Source of the DNA: Acidobacteriota bacterium
GTDB taxonomy: Bacteria > Acidobacteriota > Vicinamibacteria > Vicinamibacterales > UBA2999
Direction: 5' to 3'
DNA: 64,000 bases
NCBI GenBank assembly: GCA_030697165.1
Contig: JAUYQQ010000022.1
Coordinates: 434,001 to 498,000 of the forward strand
Shown: in pieces, positions 56,358-64,000 of the stretch
Layout: the number at the start of each line of letters is the position of its first letter
Numbering within the stretch: position 1 is the stretch's first letter
Notes under the pieces: generated by a model
Seen by the model: the letters and a program-made list of their open reading frames with translations, nothing else
Told to the model about the DNA's origin: nothing
Databases searched by the model: none
Translations under genes and position numbers: made by a program

Positions 56358-59168
56358 ATGACAGCTGTTCGCCGAATAGTGGTGTGTGTGTGTACGGCGC
56401 TGCTGCTGGGGACCCCCCTGGCACATGCGCAGATAACCGGGTCGATCGCGGGTACCGTGACCGACGCCAGCGGTGCGGTTCTGCCAGGCGTGACCATCAC
56501 GCTCAGCGGCGAGCGCCTGATTGGCGGTCCGCAGACCCAGGTCAGCGACACCAACGGCACCTATCGCTTCGACCGCCTGGTGCCCGGCACCTACGGTGTG
56601 AAGATGGAACTGCAGGGCTTCCGCTCGGTGGACCGTCCCGACGTCCGCATCAGCGCCGCGTTCGTGGCGACCATCAACGGCAAGATGGAGGTCGGCTCGC
56701 TCAGTGAGACGATCACCGTCACCGGTGAGTCGCCCACCGTTGACGTGCGCTCGAACGTGCAGCAGACGGTGATGAACCAGGAGATCCTGGAAGGCATCCC
56801 GACCGGCCGCGACCCGTGGTCGCTGGCCAAGCTGATCCCCGGCGTGCAGGTGGCGACCTATGACGTCGGCGGCACGCAGTCGATGCAGCAGAGCAGCATG
56901 TCGGCGCACGGCTCGAACACGGCCGACGTCAGCTACAACATCGATGGCGCGACGGTGAACTGGCCCGGCGGCGGCGGCGGCGCGACGATGATCTATTACG
57001 ACCAGGGCATGTTCGAAGAGGTCAACTACATGACCTCGGCGATCCCGGCGGAAACGCTGGCTGGCGGCGTCTCCATCAACATGGTGACCAAGGATGGCGG
57101 CAACGTGTGGAAGGGCAACGCCCGCTACAACTTCGCCAACGACGACCTGCAGTCCGAGAACTGGGCCCAGACGCAGAAGACCAATCCCCTGTTCCTGGGC
57201 AACCCGACTCTGAAGACCTACGACTTCAACCTGTCGGGCGGCGGCGCGTTGGTGCAGAACCGACTGTGGGTCAACGGTACCTATCGCAAGTGGGTGGTCA
57301 ACAAGCTGGTCAGCGCCAGAAACTCCGATGGCTCGCAGGCGCTCGACGACAACGACTTGAAGAACTACTCCGGCAAGATGGTCGGGCAGATGACGCCCAA
57401 TAACAAACTGTCGGTGTCCTACCTGTGGAATGACAAGATCCGGGGTCACCGGCGAGACGGCAATGAGCGCATCGAGGATGTCGCCTCCGTTGTGCAGAGC
57501 AACCCGGTGCAGACGACGCAGGCCAAGTACGCGGGCATCAGGGGCAGCCTGGTGTTCGAGTCGAACTTCAGCGTGATGGACGGCCAGACCAACTACACCT
57601 ACCAGCCCGACACGGCGCCCGATGCGATTCGCAAGATCGACACGGTGACCACCGAGGTAACGAGGGCCTCGAATCGCCAGGACCACCAGCCCAACTCGCG
57701 GACCCAGTTCGACAACATCTTCACCTTCGGCAAGCGCGGCCTGGGCGGCGAGCACCTGGTGAAAGCCGGCGTGCAGTGGAGCCGTTTGTACTACGGTTCT
57801 GACTACTCTGTTCGCGGCGATCACCACGTGATCTACAACAACGGCGTGCCGACCTCGGTACGCCAGTTCAACTCGCCGGCGTTTTCGGAAAACGTCGCGA
57901 CCGTCACCGGCTTTTTCATCCAGGACTCCTGGTCGATAAACCGCCTGACGCTGAACATCGGCGGCCGCTACGACAAGTACGTCGGCAGGCTGCCCGAACA
58001 GTCCAGTCCCGGTGGCACCTTTGCCGGCCCCCGTTCCGTGGCCGCGCAGGAAGTGATCAACCAGAGCATCGCCGTCTGGCGTTCCGGCGCGTCCTATGAC
58101 CTGACCGGGTCGGGTCGCACGGCCGTCAAGGCCAGCTACAGCCGCTACGGCCTGCAGACCGGCATCGACCGCGTGACCAACGTCAACCCGCTGACCATCG
58201 GCTCGCGCGACTGCCCGTGGACCGACCCGAACGGCGACGGCAAGGTGCAGGCCTCGGAGATCGGGACCTGCCCGGCGGCGTTTAGCGGCGGCACCCAGGT
58301 GCAGTACGCGCCTGGCGTCGCGTGGCCGAACTCGGATGAGGCGACCTTCGGCGTCGAAACCCAGCTGCCTGGGGCGGTCCGCGTGGGCGCGATGTTCTAC
58401 TACCGCACCAACCGGAACCAGATCGGCCAGGTCGATACCCTGAAGCCGGCCTCGGCGTACACCGCGCATACCATCACGGTGCCGAACGGTCCCGGGGGTA
58501 CGGTGGCCAACCCCAAACCGACGACGGCGACGGTCTACAACATCTCGCCGGCGGCCAACGCCGTTACGGCCAGTCTGCGCGACAACGTCGACTACCTTGA
58601 CACCACATATAAGGGCGTCGAGTTCACCGCCACCAAGCGCTTCTCGCAGAAGTGGCAGATGCAGGCGGGCTTCACCATCGGCAAGAACGAGGGTGGCGTC
58701 GCGGCTGGCACCGACCTGAACGACCCGAATAACACGCTCTACCCCAAGGGCATCATCGGCAACGACTCCGAGACGGCGCTGCGCCTCTCGGGCAGCTATG
58801 AACTCCCTGGTCGCATCAACCTGGCGGGTTCGATGATCGCCAACAACGGCTATCCCTACGTGTCAACATTTTCGTTGACCCGTGCCGCTGCGGCAGCCCA
58901 GGGCATTGCCCTGACCCGCGCCAGCCAGACGATTCAGCTGAGCGAGCGAGGCGATGAACGCTTCGGCGACGTCACGATGTTCGACATCCGCCTGTCGCGG
59001 TCGTTCCGCTTCGGCAGCCGCAGCATCCAGCCGCAGGTGGACTTCTTCAACATCACCAACTCCGACACCGCCGTCTCCCGCACCGTCGCGGTGGGCGGCA
59101 GTTACCTGAACCCGACCGAGATCCTGTCGCCGCGGATCATCCGCATCGGCTTCTCGCTCAATTTCTAG
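56358..59168 (+). CDS. Oar-like TonB-dependent receptor with carboxypeptidase-regulatory-like domain
   Basis: 936 residues from ATG 56358, preceded by GAGGAGGAAGAG. The signal peptide ends LAHAQ. An N-terminal beta sandwich follows (GSIAGTVTDASGAVLPGVTITLSG, about residues 28-115). A plug domain (VQQTVMNQEILEGIPTGRDPW, SYNIDGATVNWPGGGGG) and a long barrel finish in IIRIGFSLNF with a terminal Phe. Members take up large substrates such as peptides or saccharides. Oar-like receptors are abundant in Acidobacteriota. No TonB box is obvious. Confidence 0.92.
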   Translation: MTAVRRIVVCVCTALLLGTPLAHAQITGSIAGTVTDASGAVLPGVTITLSGERLIGGPQTQVSDTNGTYRFDRLVPGTYGVKMELQGFRSVDRPDVRISAAFVATINGKMEVGSLSETITVTGESPTVDVRSNVQQTVMNQEILEGIPTGRDPWSLAKLIPGVQVATYDVGGTQSMQQSSMSAHGSNTADVSYNIDGATVNWPGGGGGATMIYYDQGMFEEVNYMTSAIPAETLAGGVSINMVTKDGGNVWKGNARYNFANDDLQSENWAQTQKTNPLFLGNPTLKTYDFNLSGGGALVQNRLWVNGTYRKWVVNKLVSARNSDGSQALDDNDLKNYSGKMVGQMTPNNKLSVSYLWNDKIRGHRRDGNERIEDVASVVQSNPVQTTQAKYAGIRGSLVFESNFSVMDGQTNYTYQPDTAPDAIRKIDTVTTEVTRASNRQDHQPNSRTQFDNIFTFGKRGLGGEHLVKAGVQWSRLYYGSDYSVRGDHHVIYNNGVPTSVRQFNSPAFSENVATVTGFFIQDSWSINRLTLNIGGRYDKYVGRLPEQSSPGGTFAGPRSVAAQEVINQSIAVWRSGASYDLTGSGRTAVKASYSRYGLQTGIDRVTNVNPLTIGSRDCPWTDPNGDGKVQASEIGTCPAAFSGGTQVQYAPGVAWPNSDEATFGVETQLPGAVRVGAMFYYRTNRNQIGQVDTLKPASAYTAHTITVPNGPGGTVANPKPTTATVYNISPAANAVTASLRDNVDYLDTTYKGVEFTATKRFSQKWQMQAGFTIGKNEGGVAAGTDLNDPNNTLYPKGIIGNDSETALRLSGSYELPGRINLAGSMIANNGYPYVSTFSLTRAAAAAQGIALTRASQTIQLSERGDERFGDVTMFDIRLSRSFRFGSRSIQPQVDFFNITNSDTAVSRTVAVGGSYLNPTEILSPRIIRIGFSLNF

Positions 59169-59223
59169 ACATCAACGGGCGCGGTGCTTCGGCATCGCGC
59201 CCGTGCTATGTACCGCGAGGATC

Positions 59224-59272
59224 GACAGGAGATCAAGAGCTCAGAAGCTCTTGATCTTCTCAACTCCTGTTG
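59224..59272. repeat. CAGGAG-type periodic palindrome, copy 7
   Basis: GACAGGAGATC-AAGAGCTC and CTCTTGATCTT-CTCAACTCCTGTTG are close inverted arms with almost no loop. It follows the TonB-receptor gene and precedes the type III restriction-modification remnants. Confidence 0.85.
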
Positions 59273-59299
59273 TTGGTGATCCCCGGATATACTCCGACC

Positions 59300-59854
59300 G
59301 TGGCGCCTCCCGTCATCTCGAACCCCATTTTGAACTTGCCGTTCAGCGAGCCGGAACGCCATTTCCTGTTTAACGACGAAGGCATTACCGACCAGATTGC
59401 TGACGGCCGGCGTGCAAGCGGCGGCCGCCATCTACCTGGCCGAGATCGCCAGCCACTACGGGGATGCGTGGATCGAGAACGAGCTTCGCAAGGAGAACGC
59501 CGATTTCAACGGTGGGCTGCCGCGCCTAACCTCGTCGTCCACCTGAATGGCCTGGACGTCTACGACCCGACGACGGGCGCCATCCGCAGCCATTCGACCG
59601 ACGACATCGCCTGCTGGTTCATCGACACCAACTACGACGGCGAAAGCTTTTTCGTCCGTCACGCCTATTTCACCGGCGCTGACGAGCCGTACGAGAAGCT
59701 CAAGCGCGCGCTGAAGGCCGAGATCGACGAGGCCGCGTGGGCGACGCTCTACAGCACCGTCAGCCGCCCGTTCGCGCAGCCGGAAACGGGGAAGATCGCC
59801 GTGAAGGTGATTAACCATTACGGCGACGAAGTGCTGAAAGTCTTCGAGGTGTAG
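59300..59854 (+). pseudogene. Remnants of a type III restriction-modification locus
   Basis: Three pieces in different frames. Piece A (59300 to about 59400) reads NPILNLPFSEPERHFLFNDEGITDQI, the start of type III Res helicase-nucleases. Piece B (59409-59546, other frame) reads VQAAAIYLAEIASHYGDAWIENELRKENADF, a later part of the same N-terminal region, then stops. Piece C (about 59530-59854) reads LDVYDPTTGAIRSHSTDDIACWFIDTNYDGESFFVRHAYFTG to the end VINHYGDEVLKVFEV, the C-terminus of a type III DNA methyltransferase. All catalytic motifs are missing. The locus has been deleted internally. Confidence 0.75.
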
Positions 59855-59862
59855 CGAGGGCG

Positions 59863-60705
59863 ATGGGCTTCACCGATCTCGTGTGGGAGGCCGTCCGCTT
59901 TGAGCAGGCGATGCCAACAGGACGAACCAAGCCCTTGTTGCTCGAATGCGCACACGTTGACGGAGACACCGAGCGCCGTTGTCGATACGTAGTAAAGGCC
60001 ATCGGCTTGCCGGAGGTCTTTGACTTCACCCTGTGTCACGAGCTTATCGGCTGTCGCTTGGCCAGGTTGTTTGGTTTGGCGGCCCCAAATTCTGCCTTGG
60101 TCAACTTGACTCCGCAGTTCCTGGACGCAGTTGGTGATGACCTCGAGCGTGCAGGCCTTCAGCCAATACCAGGATTGGCAGTTGGTGTCGAGCACGTCCG
60201 AAACCTCTACGCGTTTCCAGCGTCACCAACTTTGGGCGAGAACGAGATCGTAGAGGCCGCGAGGATCTATGCCTTCGACCTGGCGACTCAGAATCCCGAT
60301 CGCACGGCGCGCTGGCCCAATTGTGGGCGGGCACCCGATGGATTGGTCCCATACGACTTCGAGAACGCGTTTAGTTTTCGCTTCGCTCTGCTAAAACCTG
60401 AGCCATGGGAGGCCAGCCGGTTGGGTTTTGCGAAACAACACCTGTTTCATGGTCAACTCAGCTCGGCTGATGTGGACTGGGCGAGTGTTTTTGGCCCGAT
60501 GGCGGCAGCGGGAATCAAGCCGATAGAGACGGTCTGTGGTACGATTCCTGATTCTTGGCGACCGATAGGGGACGACATCGGCACCACATGGCCGAACTCG
60601 TCGCGCACTGGCCAGATTTTGAACGTGAAGTCAGGGCAACCATCTCATGAGCAATCCATATTCGTTCGTCGTGCTTCGTGCGACTCCAGATATTGGCGCC
60701 GGTGA
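59863..60705 (+). CDS. HipA-like kinase
   Basis: 280 residues. Kinase-fold residues are visible: Lys45 in YVVKAIG, the catalytic loop NPDR with Asp146 followed by Asn153, and a metal-binding Asp165 in PYDFENAF. The protein is shorter than HipA and lacks the N-subdomain-1. Its last 19 codons overlap the next gene, which encodes a DUF3037 protein, the usual partner of this HipA-like family. It lies immediately after type III restriction-modification remnants, so a defence or toxin-antitoxin role is plausible. Confidence 0.82.
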   Translation: MGFTDLVWEAVRFEQAMPTGRTKPLLLECAHVDGDTERRCRYVVKAIGLPEVFDFTLCHELIGCRLARLFGLAAPNSALVNLTPQFLDAVGDDLERAGLQPIPGLAVGVEHVRNLYAFPASPTLGENEIVEAARIYAFDLATQNPDRTARWPNCGRAPDGLVPYDFENAFSFRFALLKPEPWEASRLGFAKQHLFHGQLSSADVDWASVFGPMAAAGIKPIETVCGTIPDSWRPIGDDIGTTWPNSSRTGQILNVKSGQPSHEQSIFVRRASCDSRYWRR

Positions 60706-61480
60706 ATCGTTGAACGTCGGCGTAATCGTATTCAGCCCGCAGGCGCGCTACCTCAGACTAAGAGTCGAAACGCGATACGAACGGTTGACGCACGCCTTCT
60801 CCCAGTTCGACGGGACAAGTTTCAGGCGCGCTGTTGCAAACCTGTTCGCATCATTCCGAACAGCTGAGCGCGAAATTGCAGATCGGCCGCTCTTCAACAA
60901 CGACCAGTCGCTCCTTGATTGGCTCAATTCGGTCGTCCCGGACCGGTCGACTAGCCTGTCGGTCGGCAGTGTTCGTCACGGCGTGACATCTGACCTGGAT
61001 AAGGAGACCGAGCTGCTTTTCGACAGGATGGTTCAGTCGCAGAAGGGTCAGTCCGACGAGTCGCCGCGTCGAGACGATGCCCAGGTGTGGAACGGTTTCG
61101 TGAGGCAGCTACCAAGTGAGGTGCGCCGGCAGCTCACGCCAAGGGCGTTTGCAACTTCCAAGCTCAAGATCACGTTCGACCACGCAGTCAAGAACGGCAA
61201 ATGGCACGTCGTGCAACCTGTCTCGATGGACTTTAAGCGGCCTGAATCCATGCAGAGGAAGGCGTCCCAGTGGGTTGGGACGGCCGTCGGCCTCAGGGAC
61301 GCTGAAGAATTGGGGACGATCTACTTTCTGCTTGGCAGACCCTCAAACGAAACCAAGGCCTATGAGCGAGCGAAGTCCCTTCTAGACGCGGCGCCAATTC
61401 CGCACAAAATTGTGGAAGAGGACGAGGCGCTGGCCTTGGGCCAGACGCTCCTGGATTTGCTCTCTCATGAAGGCCACTAG
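60647..61480 (+). CDS. DUF3037 protein paired with the HipA-like kinase
   Basis: 277 residues from ATG 60647. The start YSFVVLRATPDIGAGESLNVGVIVFSPQARYLRLRV is typical for DUF3037. The rest is of mixed helix/strand with no catalytic motif visible. It overlaps the kinase gene by 59 bases, so production of the two is linked. This pairing is conserved among bacteria and its function is not established. It could be the antitoxin, or the substrate or adaptor of the kinase. Confidence 0.85.
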   Translation: MSNPYSFVVLRATPDIGAGESLNVGVIVFSPQARYLRLRVETRYERLTHAFSQFDGTSFRRAVANLFASFRTAEREIADRPLFNNDQSLLDWLNSVVPDRSTSLSVGSVRHGVTSDLDKETELLFDRMVQSQKGQSDESPRRDDAQVWNGFVRQLPSEVRRQLTPRAFATSKLKITFDHAVKNGKWHVVQPVSMDFKRPESMQRKASQWVGTAVGLRDAEELGTIYFLLGRPSNETKAYERAKSLLDAAPIPHKIVEEDEALALGQTLLDLLSHEGH

Positions 61481-61524
61481 GATGCCGACCAGCCAGGAGC
61501 ATCACTTGTCGGATTGTGGCGGGA

Positions 61525-61737
61525 CTATCTCTCGTCGTCAGGTGTCGGGGTGTCTCGCTCAATAACGCAAAGCACCCGCAGCATTGGCTGGTTCGTCCCG
61601 GGCCACTGACTGCGAAGGTGCTGAACCGCGGCGATCCGTTCTTCCGGAGGGCGACTCAGCCAGTACGCCAGCCGTTCCTCTGAACTGGCGACCTCAGCCC
61701 CCACACTGAAGGCGTTTCGATCAATTCGGAATTCCAT
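61525..61737 (-). CDS. Small protein of a possible toxin-antitoxin accessory type
   Basis: 70 residues from ATG 61737 (MEFRIDRNAFSVGAEVASSEERLAYWLSRPPEERIAAVQHLR). It resembles short proteins encoded upstream of nucleotidyltransferase genes (AbiEii-like), with the PPEERIAAVQ helix and RVLCVIER ending. No nucleotidyltransferase follows here, so it would be an orphan. The 155 bases between it and the Nramp-like stop hold a partial structured repeat and no gene. Confidence 0.5.
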   Translation of the reverse strand: MEFRIDRNAFSVGAEVASSEERLAYWLSRPPEERIAAVQHLRSQWPGTNQPMLRVLCVIERDTPTPDDER

Positions 61738-61892
61738 GTGTCCACCCCACGAGGTGCAACGCGCCGACCTGTCCACCGTAGCCTTGGCGAAGGTGGAGCC
61801 CTACGAAGGCGCGGAGCGCCGAGCCCCACGCCGACCGCAGCGAGGCGCCCCACGAACGCCAGGTCTTGCGCGTTCGCCCTCCCGCATCGCGT

Positions 61893-63188
61893 TCACCCCC
61901 CGAATGCCTGCCGCCAGGCGCCGATGGCCTCCTGGGAGCCGACGATGGCGAACAGGAGAAGGATCGCGACCAGCAGCAGGTTCGTGTACCAGGCGTTGTG
62001 CGGCACCGCCTCGGTCCACTTCACCTTGTTGTTCAGGTAGAGCAGGGTCGCCGCCAGGAACGGCACGAACAGGCTGCCGACGATGGTGTAGAGCACGATG
62101 ATGGCGATGGGCTGGCCCGTGAACGCAAACGGCAGTGGCACCAGCGTGATGAACGCCAGCGCGAGCCGGTAGGGCGTGCTCGTGACCTTCACGACCTCGA
62201 GGCGGTCGACCGGCGACATCTTCTTGAGGATGCCGTAGAAGTCGGCATAGAGATACGGCACGCTTTGCCACACGCCCAGTAGCGACGCGAAGACGGCGGC
62301 CCAGAAGCCGGCCGAGAACGCGACCCGGCCGAAAGTGCCCAGCAACTCGCCGAGCGCCGCCGCCATGCGCGGCACGGCTTCGTTGTTACGGAGGGCGACG
62401 CCCGGCTCATGCAGCGCATCGCTCGCGATCAGCATGATCGAGATGCCGAAGAGCGCGGTGAAGATGTAGGCGACGGCGATGTCGCCGCGGACGTAGCCCA
62501 GGAAGCCGGCGCCGCGCATCTTCTCTTCGCGCATCCAGTAGTTGTAGGACAGCATCGTGATCGAGCCGCCGACGCCGCCAATCAGCGAGAGCACGTAAGT
62601 GCCGCTGCCCATGGGAATGCTCGGAATGAGCAGGCCCTGCACGGCGGGAATCGGATCGCTCAGGGTCAGGCCGGCACAGATCAGGATGGTAAAGGCCATC
62701 ACGCCGACCAGCAGCTTCATCATCTTCTCGAAGTTGCCGTAGCCGCCCAGCCAGACAAACGCGAACCCGATGATGCTGTGCGCGACCGCGCCCCACGATT
62801 GGGGAACGGCGCCGCCGGTAAGGTTGGCAATGCCCAGGCCGGTGGCGTTGGTGAGGGCCGCGCTCACGAACACCGTCCAGATGACCAGGTAGACGGCGAA
62901 GAACCACTTGACCCACCCCGGCAGGTGATCGGCCCAGCCCTCGAGCGCGGTCGTGCCGGTGGCCAGCTGCCACCGGGCAATGCCCTCGCTCAGCACGAAC
63001 TTGAAGAACGCGCCGGCGACGATCGCCCAGAGCAGCACATAGCCGTAGCGCGCGCCGCCGACCGTGGCCGACACGACGTCGCCCGAGCCGATGCCGGTGG
63101 CGGCGACGACCAGCCCGGGGCCGGCCAGTTTGAGAAAGCTGAAGGACTGCGGCTTTGACGAATCAGGCACGCCGAGATTATGACGCAA
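61893..63188 (-). CDS. Nramp-superfamily transporter lacking the DPGN motif
   Basis: 431 residues with about eleven hydrophobic helices. The order of helices and the tail resemble the Nramp family. In TM1, however, the metal-binding DPGN is replaced by TGIGSGDVVSAT, and the TM6 MPHN-type motif is replaced by SYNYWMREEKMRG. Such members may carry a different ion or couple differently from Mn/Fe Nramp proteins. Upstream is a CAGGAG-type palindrome and then arfB on the same strand. Confidence 0.78.
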   Translation of the reverse strand: MRHNLGVPDSSKPQSFSFLKLAGPGLVVAATGIGSGDVVSATVGGARYGYVLLWAIVAGAFFKFVLSEGIARWQLATGTTALEGWADHLPGWVKWFFAVYLVIWTVFVSAALTNATGLGIANLTGGAVPQSWGAVAHSIIGFAFVWLGGYGNFEKMMKLLVGVMAFTILICAGLTLSDPIPAVQGLLIPSIPMGSGTYVLSLIGGVGGSITMLSYNYWMREEKMRGAGFLGYVRGDIAVAYIFTALFGISIMLIASDALHEPGVALRNNEAVPRMAAALGELLGTFGRVAFSAGFWAAVFASLLGVWQSVPYLYADFYGILKKMSPVDRLEVVKVTSTPYRLALAFITLVPLPFAFTGQPIAIIVLYTIVGSLFVPFLAATLLYLNNKVKWTEAVPHNAWYTNLLLVAILLLFAIVGSQEAIGAWRQAFGG

Positions 63189-63193
63189 AACAA

Positions 63194-63268
63194 AACAGGA
63201 GATTAGGAGGTCACGAGCAATTTCTTGGACCGCCCAAGAATGACTCCTGATCTCCTTGACTCCTGTTA
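63194..63268. repeat. CAGGAG-type periodic palindrome, copy 8
   Basis: Left arm AACAGGAGATT-AGGAGGTC-ACGAG; right arm GACTCCTGATC-TCCTTGAC-TCCTGTTA, with an extra inner hairpin (TTCTTGG and CCAAGAA). It lies between arfB and the Nramp-like gene on the same strand, and the arfB TAA is inside its edge. Confidence 0.87.
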
Positions 63269-63688
63269 CTCTTCGCGATCGGGCCGAGTCGTTCTTGTCT
63301 TCTTGACCTGCGCGTGGTGCTTCTTGCCGGCGAGCCGGCGCTCCTTGGCGGCCCTGGTCAGCGCCGTCGGGGTGCGCTTCTTGGGCGGCACCGAGGCGCG
63401 CTGGATCAGATCGATCAGGCGTTCGCGCGCCGCCTCGCGGTTGCGGGCCTGGGTGCGGTGGGCCCGGCTGTCGATCATCAGCACGCCGTCGGTCAGGGCC
63501 TTGCGCCCGGCGAGGGCCTTGAGGCGCGCCTTCATGTCGTGAGGCAGCGATGAGTTGTCGATGTCGAACCGCAGCTCGACCGCGGTCGCCACCTTGTTGA
63601 CGTTCTGGCCACCGGGACCGGAGGCCCGGACAAACCGCTCGTCAACGTGCAGGGGGATGCGTAGGGGAGACGAGAACAGGGTCGCCAT
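63266..63688 (-). CDS. arfB: Alternative ribosome-rescue factor ArfB (YaeJ)
   Basis: 140 residues. The GGQ motif lies in ASGPGGQNVNKV (GGQ at 26-28), with the conserved ELRFDID strand and a basic C-terminal tail (PPKKRTPT, RRLAGKKHHAQVKKTRTTRP). The tail would enter the empty mRNA channel of stalled ribosomes, and GGQ hydrolyses the peptidyl-tRNA. The length matches ArfB and is much shorter than RF1/RF2. Its TAA stop is formed at the edge of a CAGGAG-type repeat. Confidence 0.93.
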   Translation of the reverse strand: MATLFSSPLRIPLHVDERFVRASGPGGQNVNKVATAVELRFDIDNSSLPHDMKARLKALAGRKALTDGVLMIDSRAHRTQARNREAARERLIDLIQRASVPPKKRTPTALTRAAKERRLAGKKHHAQVKKTRTTRPDREE

Positions 63689-63711
63689 GCCTCATTCTAG
63701 TCACGTTATCG

Positions 63712-64000
63712 CTAGCGATGCTTGATGAAGGTCCCATTCTTGAGCTCCGCATACGCCTGCTGCAGCTCCGAGCGCTCGTTCATCACGATTGGCCCATACC
63801 AGGCGACCGGTTCCTGCAGCGGCCGTCCCGACACCAACAGGAAACGAATCCCTTCGTCACCGGCTGTCACCGTAATCTCGTCGCCGCTGTCGAACACCAC
63901 CAGCGAGCGGTTGCCCAGCATCGACGGCGTGGCCTCGTCCGAGACGCCGACCAGCTCGGTCTGCACCGGCAGCGGCTTCGAGGCGTCGCGGAACGAACCG
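63712..64000 (-). CDS. Pirin-family protein, C-terminal part
   Basis: The frame runs open to the window end; about 95 residues are visible. EITVTAGDEGIRFLLVSGRPLQEPVAWYGPIVMNERSELQQAYAELKNGTF is the C-terminal cupin part of pirins (the GxPLxEPVxxxGPFVMN signature). The N-terminal metal-binding cupin lies outside the window. Pirins act as quercetinases or redox-linked regulators. It lies upstream of arfB on the same strand. Confidence 0.88.
   Translation of the reverse strand, partial: GSFRDASKPLPVQTELVGVSDEATPSMLGNRSLVVFDSGDEITVTAGDEGIRFLLVSGRPLQEPVAWYGPIVMNERSELQQAYAELKNGTFIKHR

Noticed and set aside
56289-58469. 726-codon minus-strand ORF
   Set aside because: Antisense to the TonB-dependent receptor gene.
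59300-59854. A functional 185-residue protein
   Set aside because: The continuous frame joins the N-terminus of Res to the C-terminus of Mod through an out-of-frame stretch, so it is a deletion remnant.
1-64000. tRNA or rRNA genes
   Set aside because: No convincing cloverleaf, CCA-end or conserved rRNA stretch was noticed; a covariance-model scan would settle this.

Overview
The window is a GC-rich, densely coded stretch of a Gram-negative bacterial chromosome. An Acidobacteriota, probably Vicinamibacteria-like, host is the best guess. The clues are an Oar-like TonB receptor with a carboxypeptidase-regulatory-like N-terminus, a CadC-type winged-helix/TPR regulator, MacB-type permeases, many Sec/lipoprotein signals and outer-membrane barrels, and abundant palindromic intergenic repeats. 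This is an inference from gene content, since no rRNA or other marker gene is present. I found no tRNA, rRNA, CRISPR array or transposase.

Layout. 1-9.3 kb: a TldD-type Tat-exported protease (cut by the window edge), a VapC/FitA-type toxin-antitoxin pair, two secreted alpha/beta hydrolases around a 26-nt repeat, a lone MlaF-like ATPase, a YihY/TerB cluster, a barrel protein and a DUF1259 protein. 9.4-15.9 kb: a CusCBA-type copper/silver RND efflux operon with a small Cys-rich exported protein ahead of it. 16.0-17.3 kb: two divergent toxin-antitoxin operons (ParDE and RHH/MazF). 17.3-19.3 kb: a run of small Met/His-rich envelope proteins with a DUF305 protein, probably a periplasmic metal-handling set. 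19.6-26.9 kb: an archaeal-type (type II) GAPDH, a SnoaL-like protein, then a two-component system followed directly by a decaheme cytochrome and an MtrB/PioB barrel. That pair forms a putative trans-outer-membrane electron conduit. The same TTCAG-N6-TTCAG operator-like array lies before the response regulator and before the cytochrome. 27.0-33.6 kb: a MacA-like adaptor, two MacB-type permeases with no ATPase, a kinase-motif lipoprotein and a D15-type barrel.

33.8-39.2 kb: a GxxExxY protein, an S41 peptidase, and a zinc-ribbon / SPFH-HTH / zinc-ribbon-membrane cluster with a small hydrolase. 39.2-42.5 kb: a barrel paired with a cupredoxin-like protein, a stand-alone RSH-type HD hydrolase and a cytochrome c. 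42.7-50.7 kb: the winged-helix/TPR regulator, an orphan fragment of a P1B-ATPase and an AcrAB-OprM-type RND operon. 50.7-59.2 kb: an amidase, an unknown protein interrupted in frame by a repeat, an exported SAM-methyltransferase with a metallo-beta-lactamase-fold protein, and the Oar-like receptor. 59.3-61.7 kb: remnants of a type III restriction-modification locus beside a HipA-like kinase/DUF3037 pair. 61.9-64 kb: an Nramp-like transporter, ArfB and a pirin fragment.

Two themes stand out. One is metal and redox stress at the envelope: RND efflux, Met-rich proteins, cupredoxin, decaheme conduit and a CusRS-like two-component system. The other is an unusual load of dispersed structured repeats, chiefly an intergenic palindrome built on an 8-nt period around the core CAGGAG, seen at eight places between 30.9 and 63.3 kb.
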